Numbered from the stretch's first letter, positions 15,620 through 24,804 are shown. The stretch is 54,059 nt of DNA from Planctomycetota bacterium (GCA_016235815.1 JACRIM010000001.1:1-54059); one strand, 5' to 3'. Numbers and translations: made by a program. Notes: generated by a model from the sequence alone, not told the origin.

Positions 15620-17743
15620 TTATGGGCTTTCGGTGGTGTGCGAATGGACCCATGGGTAAACGCCGGTTGAGCAACGAACGGCCCCCACACGCCTTTGGCT
15701 CTCTCCACATAGCACCGGAACTACCTCTACATCCTTCGGGAGACCCTCTGAGACGAGCCGCTGCGCCGCTTTGTCCAGTTGTTCAAATAGGCCTCCATAG
15801 GCTGGCATGATGTAGTGCCTCCGCGATTGGATTCCATTCAGGTAGTTCATACTTAGGCCTTCTTCCGAGAAGCTGGGAATGGCCCTCAGCTCCCATCCGC
15901 GGTTGGCAAGCATGTCCCAAAGCCGTTTTCGGTCCTCTCGCCTTCGGAGGATCGCCCGGCGAAACGCCTGACTATGTTCGTCCTGGGGCCAGGCGTCCGA
16001 AGGCAGCGTCTCGGCGGCGAGCAAATCAAGTGCGAGGAGAAATCGCTGGAGATTGCCGACTCCGGAATCGACGGGTCCCGTGGAGAAACGTCGCGCCAGC
16101 GACGCAGGAAATCCACCATGGGCCGCTGCCGTTTGCAAGATCGGTCCCATCACAGCCGAAAGGAACTCGCGTTCCCGATGAGCGTCCAGGCGCCCTTTTG
16201 CGATCGTTCGAGCGTCCGCGCTGAGGACCCCCGCAGCTTCAAGGCAATCCAGGCCGGCGTTCAGCACGATCTCTCTCGCCGCCACGGAGTCATTTACGAA
16301 GGCGATCAGTTTCTTGTCGTGCTCTCGAAACGACGCTTCATAGTCGATGTGATATGAAACGGCTGGAAGCACCAGGCATTCGTCGACACCGAATTCCGTT
16401 CGAAAAGCCGCCTCGACCTGATCGCGAGTCAGGCCCAGGGCTGTATTGCGATAGATCTCCGCTTCGCCGATCAGCAAGACACACTTGTTCGATTTGGGAT
16501 CACGAACCGCGATCAAGTTTCCCCCTTGAAACAACAATCGGGATTGGCGGACATCGTGGCCCGCGGCTTTGAGCCGATTCGCAAGAAATGACTCGCCCGG
16601 TACAAAGACCGATCCATCCTCCCGGCGGCTGGCGTATCGTGGCACAAGCGTGACCGGCTTTGTGACCGCCGAGTGGCCGTTTCGTTCTCGGATGAAGCCG
16701 ACCTTCGCGTTGTCTTGCGCCCATTGTCCCAATGTTTCTTGATCAGGCAACACTGTTACGCGCCCCCGCTCGCCGAGGGGCCAAGTCCTGGCCGTCTGCA
16801 GAAACTGATTGACGAAACGATCTTCAATGTGAACCACAAACTTCGCATCCGGCAATTTCGCGATCAGTTGCCGGGCAATATCCACACTGCACCCGTCGCC
16901 CACGCCATCCCAGTAATCACCGCGCGTGAGTTGCAGGCGAACCATCGCGCAATCGCCTGCTCCATTATCCAGCGCGACGCGAAATCCGCACGGCTTCCAT
17001 GTGAAGGGGAGGTTCGCCAGCCATTGCTCGCATTCGACGGACGATTTCCGTCTTCGTGCATCCATTTCATGAAGCAGCGTTTGCAAGGAACCGTCGTGCT
17101 CTGACGCGCCGAAACACGCGAGCAAATCCACGGGTATTCCCACGCGCCTCAACAGATCCGCCGCATCCTTCCGCAGCAACTTCTCTCCAACCACATCAAC
17201 CAACGCGCTGGTCGTGGCTAATAGTCCATCACGCGCCAGTCGCCTGGCAACAACGTCGGCCGCCTTTCGCACGTCAGGGGTGGCCGATTCCGCCGGCTGC
17301 TCGAAGGGCCACTCCTGAATGGGTTCGCCTTGAATCGGGGCGCGAAATCCACGCACCGGCGGGCGATCCTCGCGAAGGGTATTGCGATACGCCACCATGC
17401 CCGTCGGTGATCGAAACCGGTGAATTGTGATCGCTGGAACATTGGGAGCGGAGTCGGACTCGCCCGGCGGGGCGTTCGCTTTTGTCAGTCCATCCGGGAG
17501 CACGGCGCGATGCCGCTCTTCGTAGGATTGCCGAATGATTCGATCCGCGGCGCGACGAAGAAACTCGTCGGGGAGATTCAGATCATCCACCGTCCCCCCG
17601 CCCAATGGTTGATGACGGATGTTCTCCATCACCTCGCGTTCAATTTCTCCTGAACTCGAATTTGGATTTGTGGTCGTCGGTTGCCCAAAGGCAAGTGGGG
17701 CGTGAAGCAATCCGAAACACAGGCAGTTCAGCAGTCCGCGCAT
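15620..17743 (-). CDS. Secreted deiminase-fold protein B, fused N-terminal domain
   Basis: This 707-aa exported protein has a signal peptide at 1-20 (LAFG/Q). Residues 33-90 match the separate small protein at 21584-22015 (EIEREVMENI, GTVDDLNLP, DRIIRQSYEER). Residues about 105-707 match the enzyme at 19674. The second part has the residue pattern of the guanidine-modifying (arginine/agmatine/peptidylarginine deiminase) superfamily: WAQD (Asp344), FQGGN (405-409), HID (His465, Asp467), NYLNG (633-637) and a C-terminal Cys691 in AVRCS. It could release citrulline from protein or peptide arginine outside the cytoplasm. Substrate and activity are inference. No Shine-Dalgarno site is clear. It lies 302 bp upstream of dockerin B. 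Confidence 0.75.
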   Translation of the reverse strand: MRGLLNCLCFGLLHAPLAFGQPTTTNPNSSSGEIEREVMENIRHQPLGGGTVDDLNLPDEFLRRAADRIIRQSYEERHRAVLPDGLTKANAPPGESDSAPNVPAITIHRFRSPTGMVAYRNTLREDRPPVRGFRAPIQGEPIQEWPFEQPAESATPDVRKAADVVARRLARDGLLATTSALVDVVGEKLLRKDAADLLRRVGIPVDLLACFGASEHDGSLQTLLHEMDARRRKSSVECEQWLANLPFTWKPCGFRVALDNGAGDCAMVRLQLTRGDYWDGVGDGCSVDIARQLIAKLPDAKFVVHIEDRFVNQFLQTARTWPLGERGRVTVLPDQETLGQWAQDNAKVGFIRERNGHSAVTKPVTLVPRYASRREDGSVFVPGESFLANRLKAAGHDVRQSRLLFQGGNLIAVRDPKSNKCVLLIGEAEIYRNTALGLTRDQVEAAFRTEFGVDECLVLPAVSYHIDYEASFREHDKKLIAFVNDSVAAREIVLNAGLDCLEAAGVLSADARTIAKGRLDAHREREFLSAVMGPILQTAAAHGGFPASLARRFSTGPVDSGVGNLQRFLLALDLLAAETLPSDAWPQDEHSQAFRRAILRRREDRKRLWDMLANRGWELRAIPSFSEEGLSMNYLNGIQSRRHYIMPAYGGLFEQLDKAAQRLVSEGLPKDVEVVPVLCGESQRRVGAVRCSTGVYPWVHSHTTESP

Positions 17744-17827
17744 CGGGGATCATTAAAGCAGGTTGGATGCAGGATTTCCAACCCGAGCCAGCGTTTCGGA
17801 TACACACCCATCATCAGGTAAAAAAGA

Positions 17828-17858
17828 AAAAAGCCGGATCGCATGGACCCGGCTTTTT
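17828..17858 (-). terminator. Rho-independent terminator after dockerin gene A
   Basis: A 13-bp stem with one mismatch (AAAAAGCCGGATC / GACCCGGCTTTTT), 5-nt loop, and a T-run on the minus strand (plus-strand A-rich 17821-17832). Nearly the same hairpin ends the second cassette at 13231. It separates the two cassettes. Confidence 0.85.
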
Positions 17859-17889
17859 CCACTCACCCTCCTACTATCGAATCGTTGGC

Positions 17890-19452
17890 TTAGCAACCGC
17901 CGCCATTGAGCAGGCAGTTGGCGAAGTTGTCGGTGTCATCGAGATCAACGCCGAAGTCGGCGATGGCCTCGAGGTCGCCGGCGCATTTCTCGCGGGGCGT
18001 TGCGGCACCATTGACGATGATCTCCGAGAAGCGGGCGATGTCGCCGGCGTCGATCAAGCCGTCGTTGTTCATGTCGCCGCGAACGCAGGTGACGGATGCG
18101 GGGGCAACGGTGTCGCCGACGAAGCTTTGGGCGTTTGGTTTGAACTGGCCGAAGGTGGCTCCGACGAGTTCCGTGTCGCCATGGCTGTAGGGCGGGGCCT
18201 CATTACAGTCAAAGCGGAAGTTGTACATGGTGCCCCAGCGAAGGGCGTTGGCGTTGTGATTGGCCGCATAGGTCTGAGTACAGGCCCAGGTCACCGCGCC
18301 GTTGGCGTGACTTCCCGGCCAGTCGGTGCCGTCAATGGTGACGTTGCCTTCGCCATCGCCATCCCAATAGGCCACGTCGCGGAAACCGATGTTGGACACG
18401 GTGAGATAACTGGACACCGGGATGCTCACGCTCGAGACGCTGCGATCCGAGTTGAGGTTCTGCACCGCGTATTCATAATGCCAAAGGCCGTTGCCGAGGT
18501 TAGTGGCCTGTGCCGCGATGATTACAAGGGCTGAATCGCCGTTGTCTTCCGGAGTGATCATGTCGGTTTCAACGACGCGGGTGATGGTTGCGGGGTCCGT
18601 GACGGTGGTATCGGTATCGGCCCATGCCCGTATTCCGCATTGCTGGCGCTGCGTGGTACCTAATGCGGAAAACGACCATGCAGATCCACTTCCGCTTACG
18701 TTGATCGGACGATACGAAGCATTGTTGTTTTTGTTGCCGGCTGCGGCGTCGTCAGCCGCGACATATTGCGACTCACCCCAATAGCGTGTCGCATTGACAT
18801 CGCCCGTACCGTTTGAGACCTCAAGTTCTGTAACGGGAATATGCATTCGGCGGGAAACCGTGGTGGAGGTTGCGCCTCCCGGATTCGCCCGGGGTTCGGG
18901 GTGAATGCCGGTCGTGGCGTTGATCTGCCACTTGGGCCCCATGTTGGCGGTCTGGCTTCCGTTTCGGCTGGAGCTATAAGGATCCGAGCATCCTACGCCG
19001 AGGTGGTCACAGGATTCATCGAGGCGATCCGTGCAGCAGGCACTTCCGCAAAGGGCGCAGAAACCGTGCTTGAGCCATGCCTGAGCCAATTGCTCGAAGC
19101 GGCGCGTGCCATTGATGTTTTTAAGGCGATAGAAGTTTTGGCTGATGGCCGGGTGGTTGGGGTTATTGCCTTCATCAATCCAGTTAAGATGCACGGTGCC
19201 AATGTTGCAGGAGGTCGTGCCCATCGAAAAGGCTTCATACGTCACACCGCTAATCGCTGCCGAATTGAAATTGGTGATTGCGTCATGGCACAGCGTGCCG
19301 ACGATGACGTCCGGCCCTGCGACGGGTCCGGGGTTGGTCGTGCCCGGACAACCCATGTAGGTTCCGGCGAAGGTCGGCGCGACAAACATCAATCCGATCG
19401 ATGTCAACGCGACGGCGCATACCACAATCTGCTTTGAAACATTCAAGCGCAT
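17890..19452 (-). CDS. Secreted dockerin-type protein A (520 aa)
   Basis: Exported protein with a signal peptide (1-29, ending PTFA/G). The mature part (about 45-455) is a diverged paralogue of the region of dockerin protein B that starts at PDVIVG. Shared markers are SCNIGTV, FEQLAQAWLKHGF, GCSDPYSSSRNGSQ and IDGTDWPG. The last 65 residues are a dockerin-type repeat almost identical to that of protein B, even at DNA level. AGGAG lies before the ATG. It follows the split deiminase pair (19674-22015) by about 220 bp and is followed by the terminator at 17828. The GCSDPY-type family is, to my knowledge, common in planctomycetes but of unknown function. Confidence 0.85.
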   Translation of the reverse strand: MRLNVSKQIVVCAVALTSIGLMFVAPTFAGTYMGCPGTTNPGPVAGPDVIVGTLCHDAITNFNSAAISGVTYEAFSMGTTSCNIGTVHLNWIDEGNNPNHPAISQNFYRLKNINGTRRFEQLAQAWLKHGFCALCGSACCTDRLDESCDHLGVGCSDPYSSSRNGSQTANMGPKWQINATTGIHPEPRANPGGATSTTVSRRMHIPVTELEVSNGTGDVNATRYWGESQYVAADDAAAGNKNNNASYRPINVSGSGSAWSFSALGTTQRQQCGIRAWADTDTTVTDPATITRVVETDMITPEDNGDSALVIIAAQATNLGNGLWHYEYAVQNLNSDRSVSSVSIPVSSYLTVSNIGFRDVAYWDGDGEGNVTIDGTDWPGSHANGAVTWACTQTYAANHNANALRWGTMYNFRFDCNEAPPYSHGDTELVGATFGQFKPNAQSFVGDTVAPASVTCVRGDMNNDGLIDAGDIARFSEIIVNGAATPREKCAGDLEAIADFGVDLDDTDNFANCLLNGGGC

Positions 19453-19673
19453 CTCGAACTCCTAATTAGATTAAAAGCACCCCTGAACCCGCACGGTTTT
19501 GTGGGAGGGTCGGGACCTGACCGACAAGTTATCACGAAACAATCGTTCCACCCCTCGCGTGGCAGGAGAAATCTCACCTCGCAAGTAGCGTCTTCAGTAT
19601 ACCAAGCCGCTTATCGGCATGTCCAGAGGATTGTGTCCTGATAAAACGATAATTCAGTCCGTGTTTCGGTCGC

Positions 19674-21587
19674 CTAGTTGCGCGGCAGCACACAAACGGA
19701 GCACCGTACTGCTCCATCTCTCCGCTGGCTTTCGGCCGTGCGAATGGGCACAACGCGGGTTTCTGGCCCTAATGCCATGGAAAAAGCCTTTTTTGCCGAC
19801 TCGTCCAATTCCGACATAAAGCCTCCTTGCACGGGCATGAGATACCGGTCCTTCAGATGAAGACCGTTCAGGTAATTAACGCTTCGCTCGCCGTCGGCGG
19901 TACTGGGGATGGGGACCACCGTCCAACCTTGTGCGGCAAGCGTCTTGCGCAGTGCAGCGCGGTCCGCTTCGCGACGTCGCAAGGACCGGGCGTAGGTTTC
20001 TCCCGCGGCATCGGGTGCGCGCCATGTCGGCGGCTCCGGTGTGAAGGCGGCCGTGTCCAGCGCGAGGAGAATTCGCTGCAAATTTCCGACGCCGGAGTCA
20101 ACATTGCCGCGGGCGAACACGTTGGCAAAGGAGACGGGGAATCGGCCGTAGCCAACGGAGTGTTTCTCAAGAACGCTTTCGATCAGCGCGAGCGCCGCTT
20201 CGGTTGAGTTGGCTTGTAATTTGAGGCGTGCAGCATCGGCGTCGGATTGTGTGATCGCGCCTGCCTTTTCCATGGATGAAAGCGTGGCCGAGAGTATGTG
20301 CGTCGTTGCCTTCGTCGTGTCGTTTACGAATGCGATGGTCTTGCCGCCGACGGTGCGTACGCTGACTTCATAATCGATGTGGTAGGACACATTTGGAAGT
20401 ACCACGCAGGCGTCGGCGCCGAATTCCAGTCGGAACGCCTCCAGCGTTTGCTCGCGCGTTAACCCGAGCGCGACGTTGCGCCACACTTCCGCTTCGCCGA
20501 TCAAGAGGACGCGGCGGCCCGACGCCTCCTCCACCATGAGGAGATTGCCGCCTTGAAACAAAAGCGGCGAACGAATGATCTCCACACCGGCGGCCGCGAC
20601 GGAATCGAGGAGCCAGTTCTCGCCCGGAATGAAAGATGACACTTCTTCGCGTCGGCTTGCATAGCGCGGCGCGAGGATTAGTGGTTTTGCAGCTGCTCCG
20701 TTCTTGGACGGCATAAACCCGGCGCGGCCGTTGTCCTGTGCCCATTGGGAAACGGGCGATGGTTCGGAGAGGATCGTCAGGCGATCCATGCGGGGGAGTC
20801 GCCATGAGTCCACATGCTTCGTGAACAATTGCAGATGTTGGGCGTTGATGCTGACCACGAACGGAATGTCGGGGAATTGTTCCAGGAGCTGATGGAGCAC
20901 ATCGAGCGAACCGCCGTCGCCGGGGCCTTGGTAATAGGAGTCGGTCGGCATTTGCATTCGGATCAGTCCGGGTGCGAGTTGGCCGCTATCAGGGGCGAGC
21001 CGAAAGCCCGGCGCCGTCGGTCGAAACTGAAGCTTGCGAGCCAGAAGCATCGGCATCACCTCGTCGATCTGCGGATCGCTTCCGAGCGAGCGCGTAACGT
21101 CCACGACGACGCGGTATGGCTCCGAGTATTCCTCGTTTTCATTCGGAAAGAACCCGAGCAGATCGGCGGGAAAGCCGATGGCCGCGAGATCGTCGGGCGT
21201 TTGTTGCCCACGTTTGGAGACCCATCGATAGCCGACGCATTCGACCACGCGGGCGAGCGTCACCACCAGCCCTTCGCGGGCCAGGCTGCGGGCGACGATG
21301 TCGCCGGCCAATTGCATTTTCGTTGTCAGATCGGGAAGGCGATCGGGAGTAAGTTCGGTTGACCACTCGCGCCAGTTGTCGGTGAGGATCGGCGCGCGAT
21401 ACCCGCGACAGGCAGGGACGGCTTCCTTTTGCGCGGCGCGGAACTCCAGAATTGCTTTCGTACCAGCGGTTGACGGGACTACGAAGTTCGGCACCTGATC
21501 TGCGGAGGGTTGCGACGGCTGGGCTTGAGCGTTCGGCACGAGGCACGCGAGGGTCACGGCGACAATCGGGAGGAATCGGTGCGTCAC
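19674..21587 (-). CDS. Secreted deiminase-fold protein A
   Basis: This 637-aa exported protein has a signal peptide (1-22, NAQA/Q). Its full length matches residues about 105-707 of the fused protein at 15620. The deiminase-type residues are all present: WAQD (Asp285), FQGGN (344-348), HID (His403, Asp405), NYLNG (571-575) and Cys629 in AVRCS. In peptidylarginine and agmatine deiminases the equivalent Asp, His and Cys are catalytic. I chose the GTG at 21587 because GGAGG precedes it; this GTG overlaps the TGA stop of the small upstream gene (GTGA), so the two are probably translationally coupled. Target and activity are not known. Confidence 0.75.
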   Translation of the reverse strand: MTHRFLPIVAVTLACLVPNAQAQPSQPSADQVPNFVVPSTAGTKAILEFRAAQKEAVPACRGYRAPILTDNWREWSTELTPDRLPDLTTKMQLAGDIVARSLAREGLVVTLARVVECVGYRWVSKRGQQTPDDLAAIGFPADLLGFFPNENEEYSEPYRVVVDVTRSLGSDPQIDEVMPMLLARKLQFRPTAPGFRLAPDSGQLAPGLIRMQMPTDSYYQGPGDGGSLDVLHQLLEQFPDIPFVVSINAQHLQLFTKHVDSWRLPRMDRLTILSEPSPVSQWAQDNGRAGFMPSKNGAAAKPLILAPRYASRREEVSSFIPGENWLLDSVAAAGVEIIRSPLLFQGGNLLMVEEASGRRVLLIGEAEVWRNVALGLTREQTLEAFRLEFGADACVVLPNVSYHIDYEVSVRTVGGKTIAFVNDTTKATTHILSATLSSMEKAGAITQSDADAARLKLQANSTEAALALIESVLEKHSVGYGRFPVSFANVFARGNVDSGVGNLQRILLALDTAAFTPEPPTWRAPDAAGETYARSLRRREADRAALRKTLAAQGWTVVPIPSTADGERSVNYLNGLHLKDRYLMPVQGGFMSELDESAKKAFSMALGPETRVVPIRTAESQRRDGAVRCSVCVLPRN

Positions 21588-22015
21588 GGGTTTTTCCTCC
21601 GCTTTCGCCGAGCCGCCATCGCAACGATCAGAATCGTGATCAGCCCTCCCGAACTCCAAATCACGCGACCGGATGGCGGCGTAGTGGGCTTGGATGGCAA
21701 TGGGGTTGACGGCGTGATGGAGGGGGCAGTGGTGGTGCCGGCGGGCGCGGCGGCGTCGGGCACGACGATGCGAAACCGTTGCTCGTACGACACGCGAAGG
21801 GCCCGATCGGCGACGCGCCGGCGGAAGTCTTCGGGCAGATTCAAGTCGTCCACCGTTCCCTTACCGATGGGTTGCGTTCGGAGATTGTCCATGACCTCGC
21901 GTTCGAGGCGCTCGATCTCGGAAGCGGGTTGCGTCGTCGGCGATTGGGCCGATGCTGTCGATGAACTCGCCGCAGCGAGGCAAAACGTGAGCAAGGATCG
22001 GGTGGTAAACCGCAT
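21584..22015 (-). CDS. Small membrane-anchored partner of deiminase A
   Basis: This 143-aa protein has a signal peptide (1-23, ASAQ), a helical domain at about 33-88, a Pro/Thr-rich linker, one C-terminal membrane segment (about 119-135) and a basic tail RRKRRKNP. It should face outward, held by its C-terminus. The helical domain (EIERLEREVMDNLR, KGTVDDLNLPEDFRRRVADRAL, SYEQR) is the same as the N-terminal domain of the fused 707-aa protein. Its stop overlaps the GTG of the deiminase gene. It probably anchors or escorts the enzyme; this is inferred from the fusion. No domain name is known to me. Confidence 0.7.
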   Translation of the reverse strand: MRFTTRSLLTFCLAAASSSTASAQSPTTQPASEIERLEREVMDNLRTQPIGKGTVDDLNLPEDFRRRVADRALRVSYEQRFRIVVPDAAAPAGTTTAPSITPSTPLPSKPTTPPSGRVIWSSGGLITILIVAMAARRKRRKNP

Positions 22016-22100
22016 CGAGGAGATTAGAGCACGGAGCGGCAACGGTTGGCAACACGTCGCATGTGTGGCGTTAACGCATTGATTCGGCGACCATGACGCA

Positions 22101-22628
22101 ATGCCTCGTATGCGCCGCGATGACTGGCTCCGCGCCGATGATGACGCATTACTCGCCGCGTGCGAAGTCGATACGTACCGAGCCAGCGGGCCTGGTGGGC
22201 AAAAGCGAAACAAGACAAGCTCGGCTGTGCGGTTGCGACACACTCCAAGTGGAATCATGGCGATTGCCGAAGAGAGCCGTTCGCAACATGAGAATAAGGC
22301 ACGGGCGCTTCGCAGACTGCGGCGCGAGTTGGCGACTCAGTTGCGAGAGGCGTTGGCGGACGACTGGACGCCGCCGGCGGAGTGGGCGGCGCATCGGACG
22401 CCGGCCGGTCGCATGGAGGTATCATCGCGGAATCCCGCGTTGCCGATCCTTGCGGCGGCCGCGCTCGATGTGTTGGCTCACGCGAAGGGCCGACTGAGCG
22501 ATGCGGCCGGGATGCTGGGCATTACCACGGGGCAGTTGTCGCGGTTTTTTGCGATCGATGAAAAGGTCTTCGCCGCGGCGAACCGGATTCGCGCGGCGGC
22601 GGGGCAGCCCGCCATGCGGATGTCGTGA
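22101..22628 (+). CDS. Peptide chain release factor-like GGQ protein
   Basis: This 175-aa protein has one RF-1 catalytic domain (about 18-80) with the GGQ loop in [18 protein letters not shown]. It lacks the anticodon-reading domains of RF1/RF2 and lacks the Lys/Arg-rich C-tail that ArfB uses to enter the mRNA channel. In its place, residues about 115-175 are helical with a possible helix-turn-helix ([20 protein letters not shown]). It may hydrolyse peptidyl-tRNA on stalled ribosomes or free subunits, but that is inference. The start is ATG 22101 or ATG 22110. Its 3' end overlaps a doubtful minus-strand ORF. Confidence 0.85.
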   Translation: MPRMRRDDWLRADDDALLAACEVDTYRASGPGGQKRNKTSSAVRLRHTPSGIMAIAEESRSQHENKARALRRLRRELATQLREALADDWTPPAEWAAHRTPAGRMEVSSRNPALPILAAAALDVLAHAKGRLSDAAGMLGITTGQLSRFFAIDEKVFAAANRIRAAAGQPAMRMS

Positions 22629-22795
22629 GTCACGCTTGAGGAATCGTTGACCGAACTCGGGAGAGGCGGCGTCGAATCTGCTGAAACGTTCTCCAGCGTC
22701 TCCAGCCGCCGCTCCAATCGGCGGAGTTCAAACCGGATCATCTCCAGCGAACTGCGCAGATTGCGTACTTCGTCGGCAGAGGGTTTGTCGGACAA
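22478..22795 (-). CDS. Possible small coiled-coil protein
   Basis: This open frame is 105 codons and lies 33 bp downstream of the TPR gene on the same strand. Residues 1-36 look real: [20 protein letters not shown] followed by [15 protein letters not shown], a likely coiled coil. The second half overlaps the convergent RF-like gene by about 150 bp and is Ala/Arg/Ser-rich, like a shadow frame. Either the protein is genuine with a low-complexity tail or only the N-terminal part is meaningful. I cannot name a family. Confidence 0.4.
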   Translation of the reverse strand: MSDKPSADEVRNLRSSLEMIRFELRRLERRLETLENVSADSTPPLPSSVNDSSSVTHDIRMAGCPAAARIRFAAAKTFSSIAKNRDNCPVVMPSIPAASLSRPFA

Positions 22796-22828
22796 CGGTG
22801 TGCCTCCAGCGTCGCGTCGTAGTGCCCG

Positions 22829-24151
22829 TTAATTCTCCGGCCGCGAATCGGGGTACATGTCCAGACGCTTCTCGGCTCTCGACGTGATGTCGCGGTTTGA
22901 GCCGGCCTGCGATTTGGCTTTCGACCATGCCTGCCGGGCCGCGGCGCGATCGCCGTTGAACATGACGACATCGCCGTATGCCAGCCAGGCTTCGGCATCC
23001 TGCGGGTCCTGCAGGAGCAACTTGTCCAGCGTCTCGCGTGCTGATTTGTAATTGTGCTTTCGCGATTGAACGAGGGCAAGGCTCTTGAGGGCGCTTCGAT
23101 AAGTCGGATCGATGGCGAGGGCTTTTTGCAACTCTCGTTCGGCCGCATCCACGTCGCCACGGATCATCAGGGAGCCGGCCAAGTCCACGCGCGGCGGCAT
23201 TTCGCGCGGAGCAAGTTCGATCGACTCGCGATACCGGGCGATGGCCAGGTCGTAGTCGCCGCGCAGCCGATGCCATGTTCCGGCTTCATAACGACGTCGT
23301 GCTTCCTTGCTCGCGGCCTGGCGGGCGATGTCTTCGCCGGCATCGGGTTCGTCGTAGCCGGCTGTGCGAAACGCGCCGAGGTCGGCCGAGTCGCGATGCG
23401 TCTTGCGAGTATCGGATGAGGGCGTGGACGATGCCGTGCGTTGTTCAGTCGGCTGGGAGGTCGGCTTGGCAGCGCCGGCTTGCTCAATCTCGGCGACATA
23501 AGTTCCGGTGTTGCCGGCGCGGTCCGTGGCGGAGAATTTCAATTCCAGGCGGCCGGTCACGTCGGGCGGCACGGTCCATTTGTAGGCTCCGCGCGCCGAC
23601 AGGCAATCGGCGATCAATTTGAATGACTTCGTTTCCTCGGTGCGATAGTGCAGTGCGACGGGTCGATCTGGAAGATTGTCGTCCATGGCTGCCCATCGCA
23701 GATGCAGGTCTCGATTTACCGCAAAGCGCGGGTCGGGCCTGATCGCGAGCGCCTGCACCGAAGGCTGCGACCGGTCGACACGAATCCAGTGATGGGGAGG
23801 CGTGGCGGCAGCCGGCGGAGGCGAGGATGCGCCTGCCGTGTTCTGCAGCACAATGAAAAAGCCGAGCAGTTCGTCACCGTCGGCGTCGTATGTCAGGGAA
23901 CCGTCGGCGTCGAGCACCTTGGCGGCTGACCATGTCTTGCCGAGGTCTTTCGTCACCCACAATTCGCCGCGCGAGGCATCGCCTGAGCCGTCGGCGAGGC
24001 GATAGGTGAACACGATGCGAGTCGAATTGACGGAGCGCACCTGTTCGGGCGGCGGTGGGCGCAACGGGGCGGCGTCGGTGCGCGGCGTGACCGCGAGACA
24101 GGCAATGAGAAAAGTGAAGGCGACGGCGACGTGCGAAGATCGAGCGTCCAT
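22829..24151 (-). CDS. Exported TPR repeat protein
   Basis: This 440-aa protein has a signal peptide (1-27, TDAA). An N-terminal beta-rich part contains RIVFTYRLADGSG, an Asp-box-like DLGKTWSAA and an Ig-like YKWTVPPDVTGRLELKFSA stretch. A Ser/Thr-rich linker and a C-terminal TPR array (about 305-430: YDLAIARYRESIELAP, DVDAAERELQKALAIDP, NYKSARETLDKLLLQDP) follow. It probably scaffolds proteins in the periplasm. I chose the ATG at 24151 because it has AAAGGA upstream and starts the signal peptide. The possible coiled-coil gene follows it. Confidence 0.85.
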   Translation of the reverse strand: MDARSSHVAVAFTFLIACLAVTPRTDAAPLRPPPPEQVRSVNSTRIVFTYRLADGSGDASRGELWVTKDLGKTWSAAKVLDADGSLTYDADGDELLGFFIVLQNTAGASSPPPAAATPPHHWIRVDRSQPSVQALAIRPDPRFAVNRDLHLRWAAMDDNLPDRPVALHYRTEETKSFKLIADCLSARGAYKWTVPPDVTGRLELKFSATDRAGNTGTYVAEIEQAGAAKPTSQPTEQRTASSTPSSDTRKTHRDSADLGAFRTAGYDEPDAGEDIARQAASKEARRRYEAGTWHRLRGDYDLAIARYRESIELAPREMPPRVDLAGSLMIRGDVDAAERELQKALAIDPTYRSALKSLALVQSRKHNYKSARETLDKLLLQDPQDAEAWLAYGDVVMFNGDRAAARQAWSKAKSQAGSNRDITSRAEKRLDMYPDSRPEN

Positions 24152-24453
24152 GCGCGATCCTTTCTGCGTGGGTGGCATTGTATCCTTATCGGACGACAAG
24201 CACATCTCACGTTTCTTTGCATCGCAATGTCCGCATTTCAGTGCTGAAAGTCGCCCTCGTCCCAGAGAACATGCCGGGATGTGGCTGTAACCCCCCGGCC
24301 CCATACCACCCTTAGTTCGTGCTGACGCCACGCGCGAAAGCTGCCGAAGTCGTCTCCCGAATGGGTCCGTTGCCGCCCCGCGCGACGACGGACGCCGCCC
24401 TTCGATCGTGACTCGGAGGGGAAAGAAGCAAATTTCACCGGGGGAGAAGCACC

Positions 24454-24750
24454 GTGAAGACGGCGGCTCGGAGAGGCCGACGCGCAGGCGGCCTGATTGT
24501 CATTGCTCTTGCGCTCATGACCTGCGGCTGTCTGGCGACCGGCGGCAACCGCAGCCAAACCTGGCAATTCCAGCGGGTTGTGGAGGAGGCGGCGCGAACG
24601 ACGCAGCGCAACCGCTCGTCGGGCCCGCGCCCTGCTGCGCCGCAAGCAAAACCAAATACACCGCAGCAGAAGACGACGGAAACGACGAACGATTCCGACG
24701 AACGTCACCCGTCGCGCTGGAAGCGCAAGCTCAAGGCGGCGTACGCTTGA
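24454..24750 (+). CDS. Small hypothetical lipoprotein
   Basis: This 98-aa protein has a basic N-terminus, a hydrophobic stretch (GGLIVIALALMTCGC) and a lipobox-like TCGC at about 23-26. The rest is Gln/Thr/Pro-rich and probably disordered. The start is GTG with GGGGGAG about 8 nt upstream. It is divergent from the TPR gene and converges on the gene at 24805. I do not recognise a family. Confidence 0.6.
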   Translation: MKTAARRGRRAGGLIVIALALMTCGCLATGGNRSQTWQFQRVVEEAARTTQRNRSSGPRPAAPQAKPNTPQQKTTETTNDSDERHPSRWKRKLKAAYA

Positions 24751-24804
24751 CGGCCAAGCGGTTTCATTGACACGTCTAAAATTGCAGCGGCACAGCGCCG
24801 GTGA

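Noticed and set aside
21584..21587. Frameshift or stop artefact splitting deiminase A
   Set aside because: The upstream product has its own membrane anchor and basic tail, and the downstream one has its own ribosome site and signal peptide, so two real genes are more likely than a broken one.
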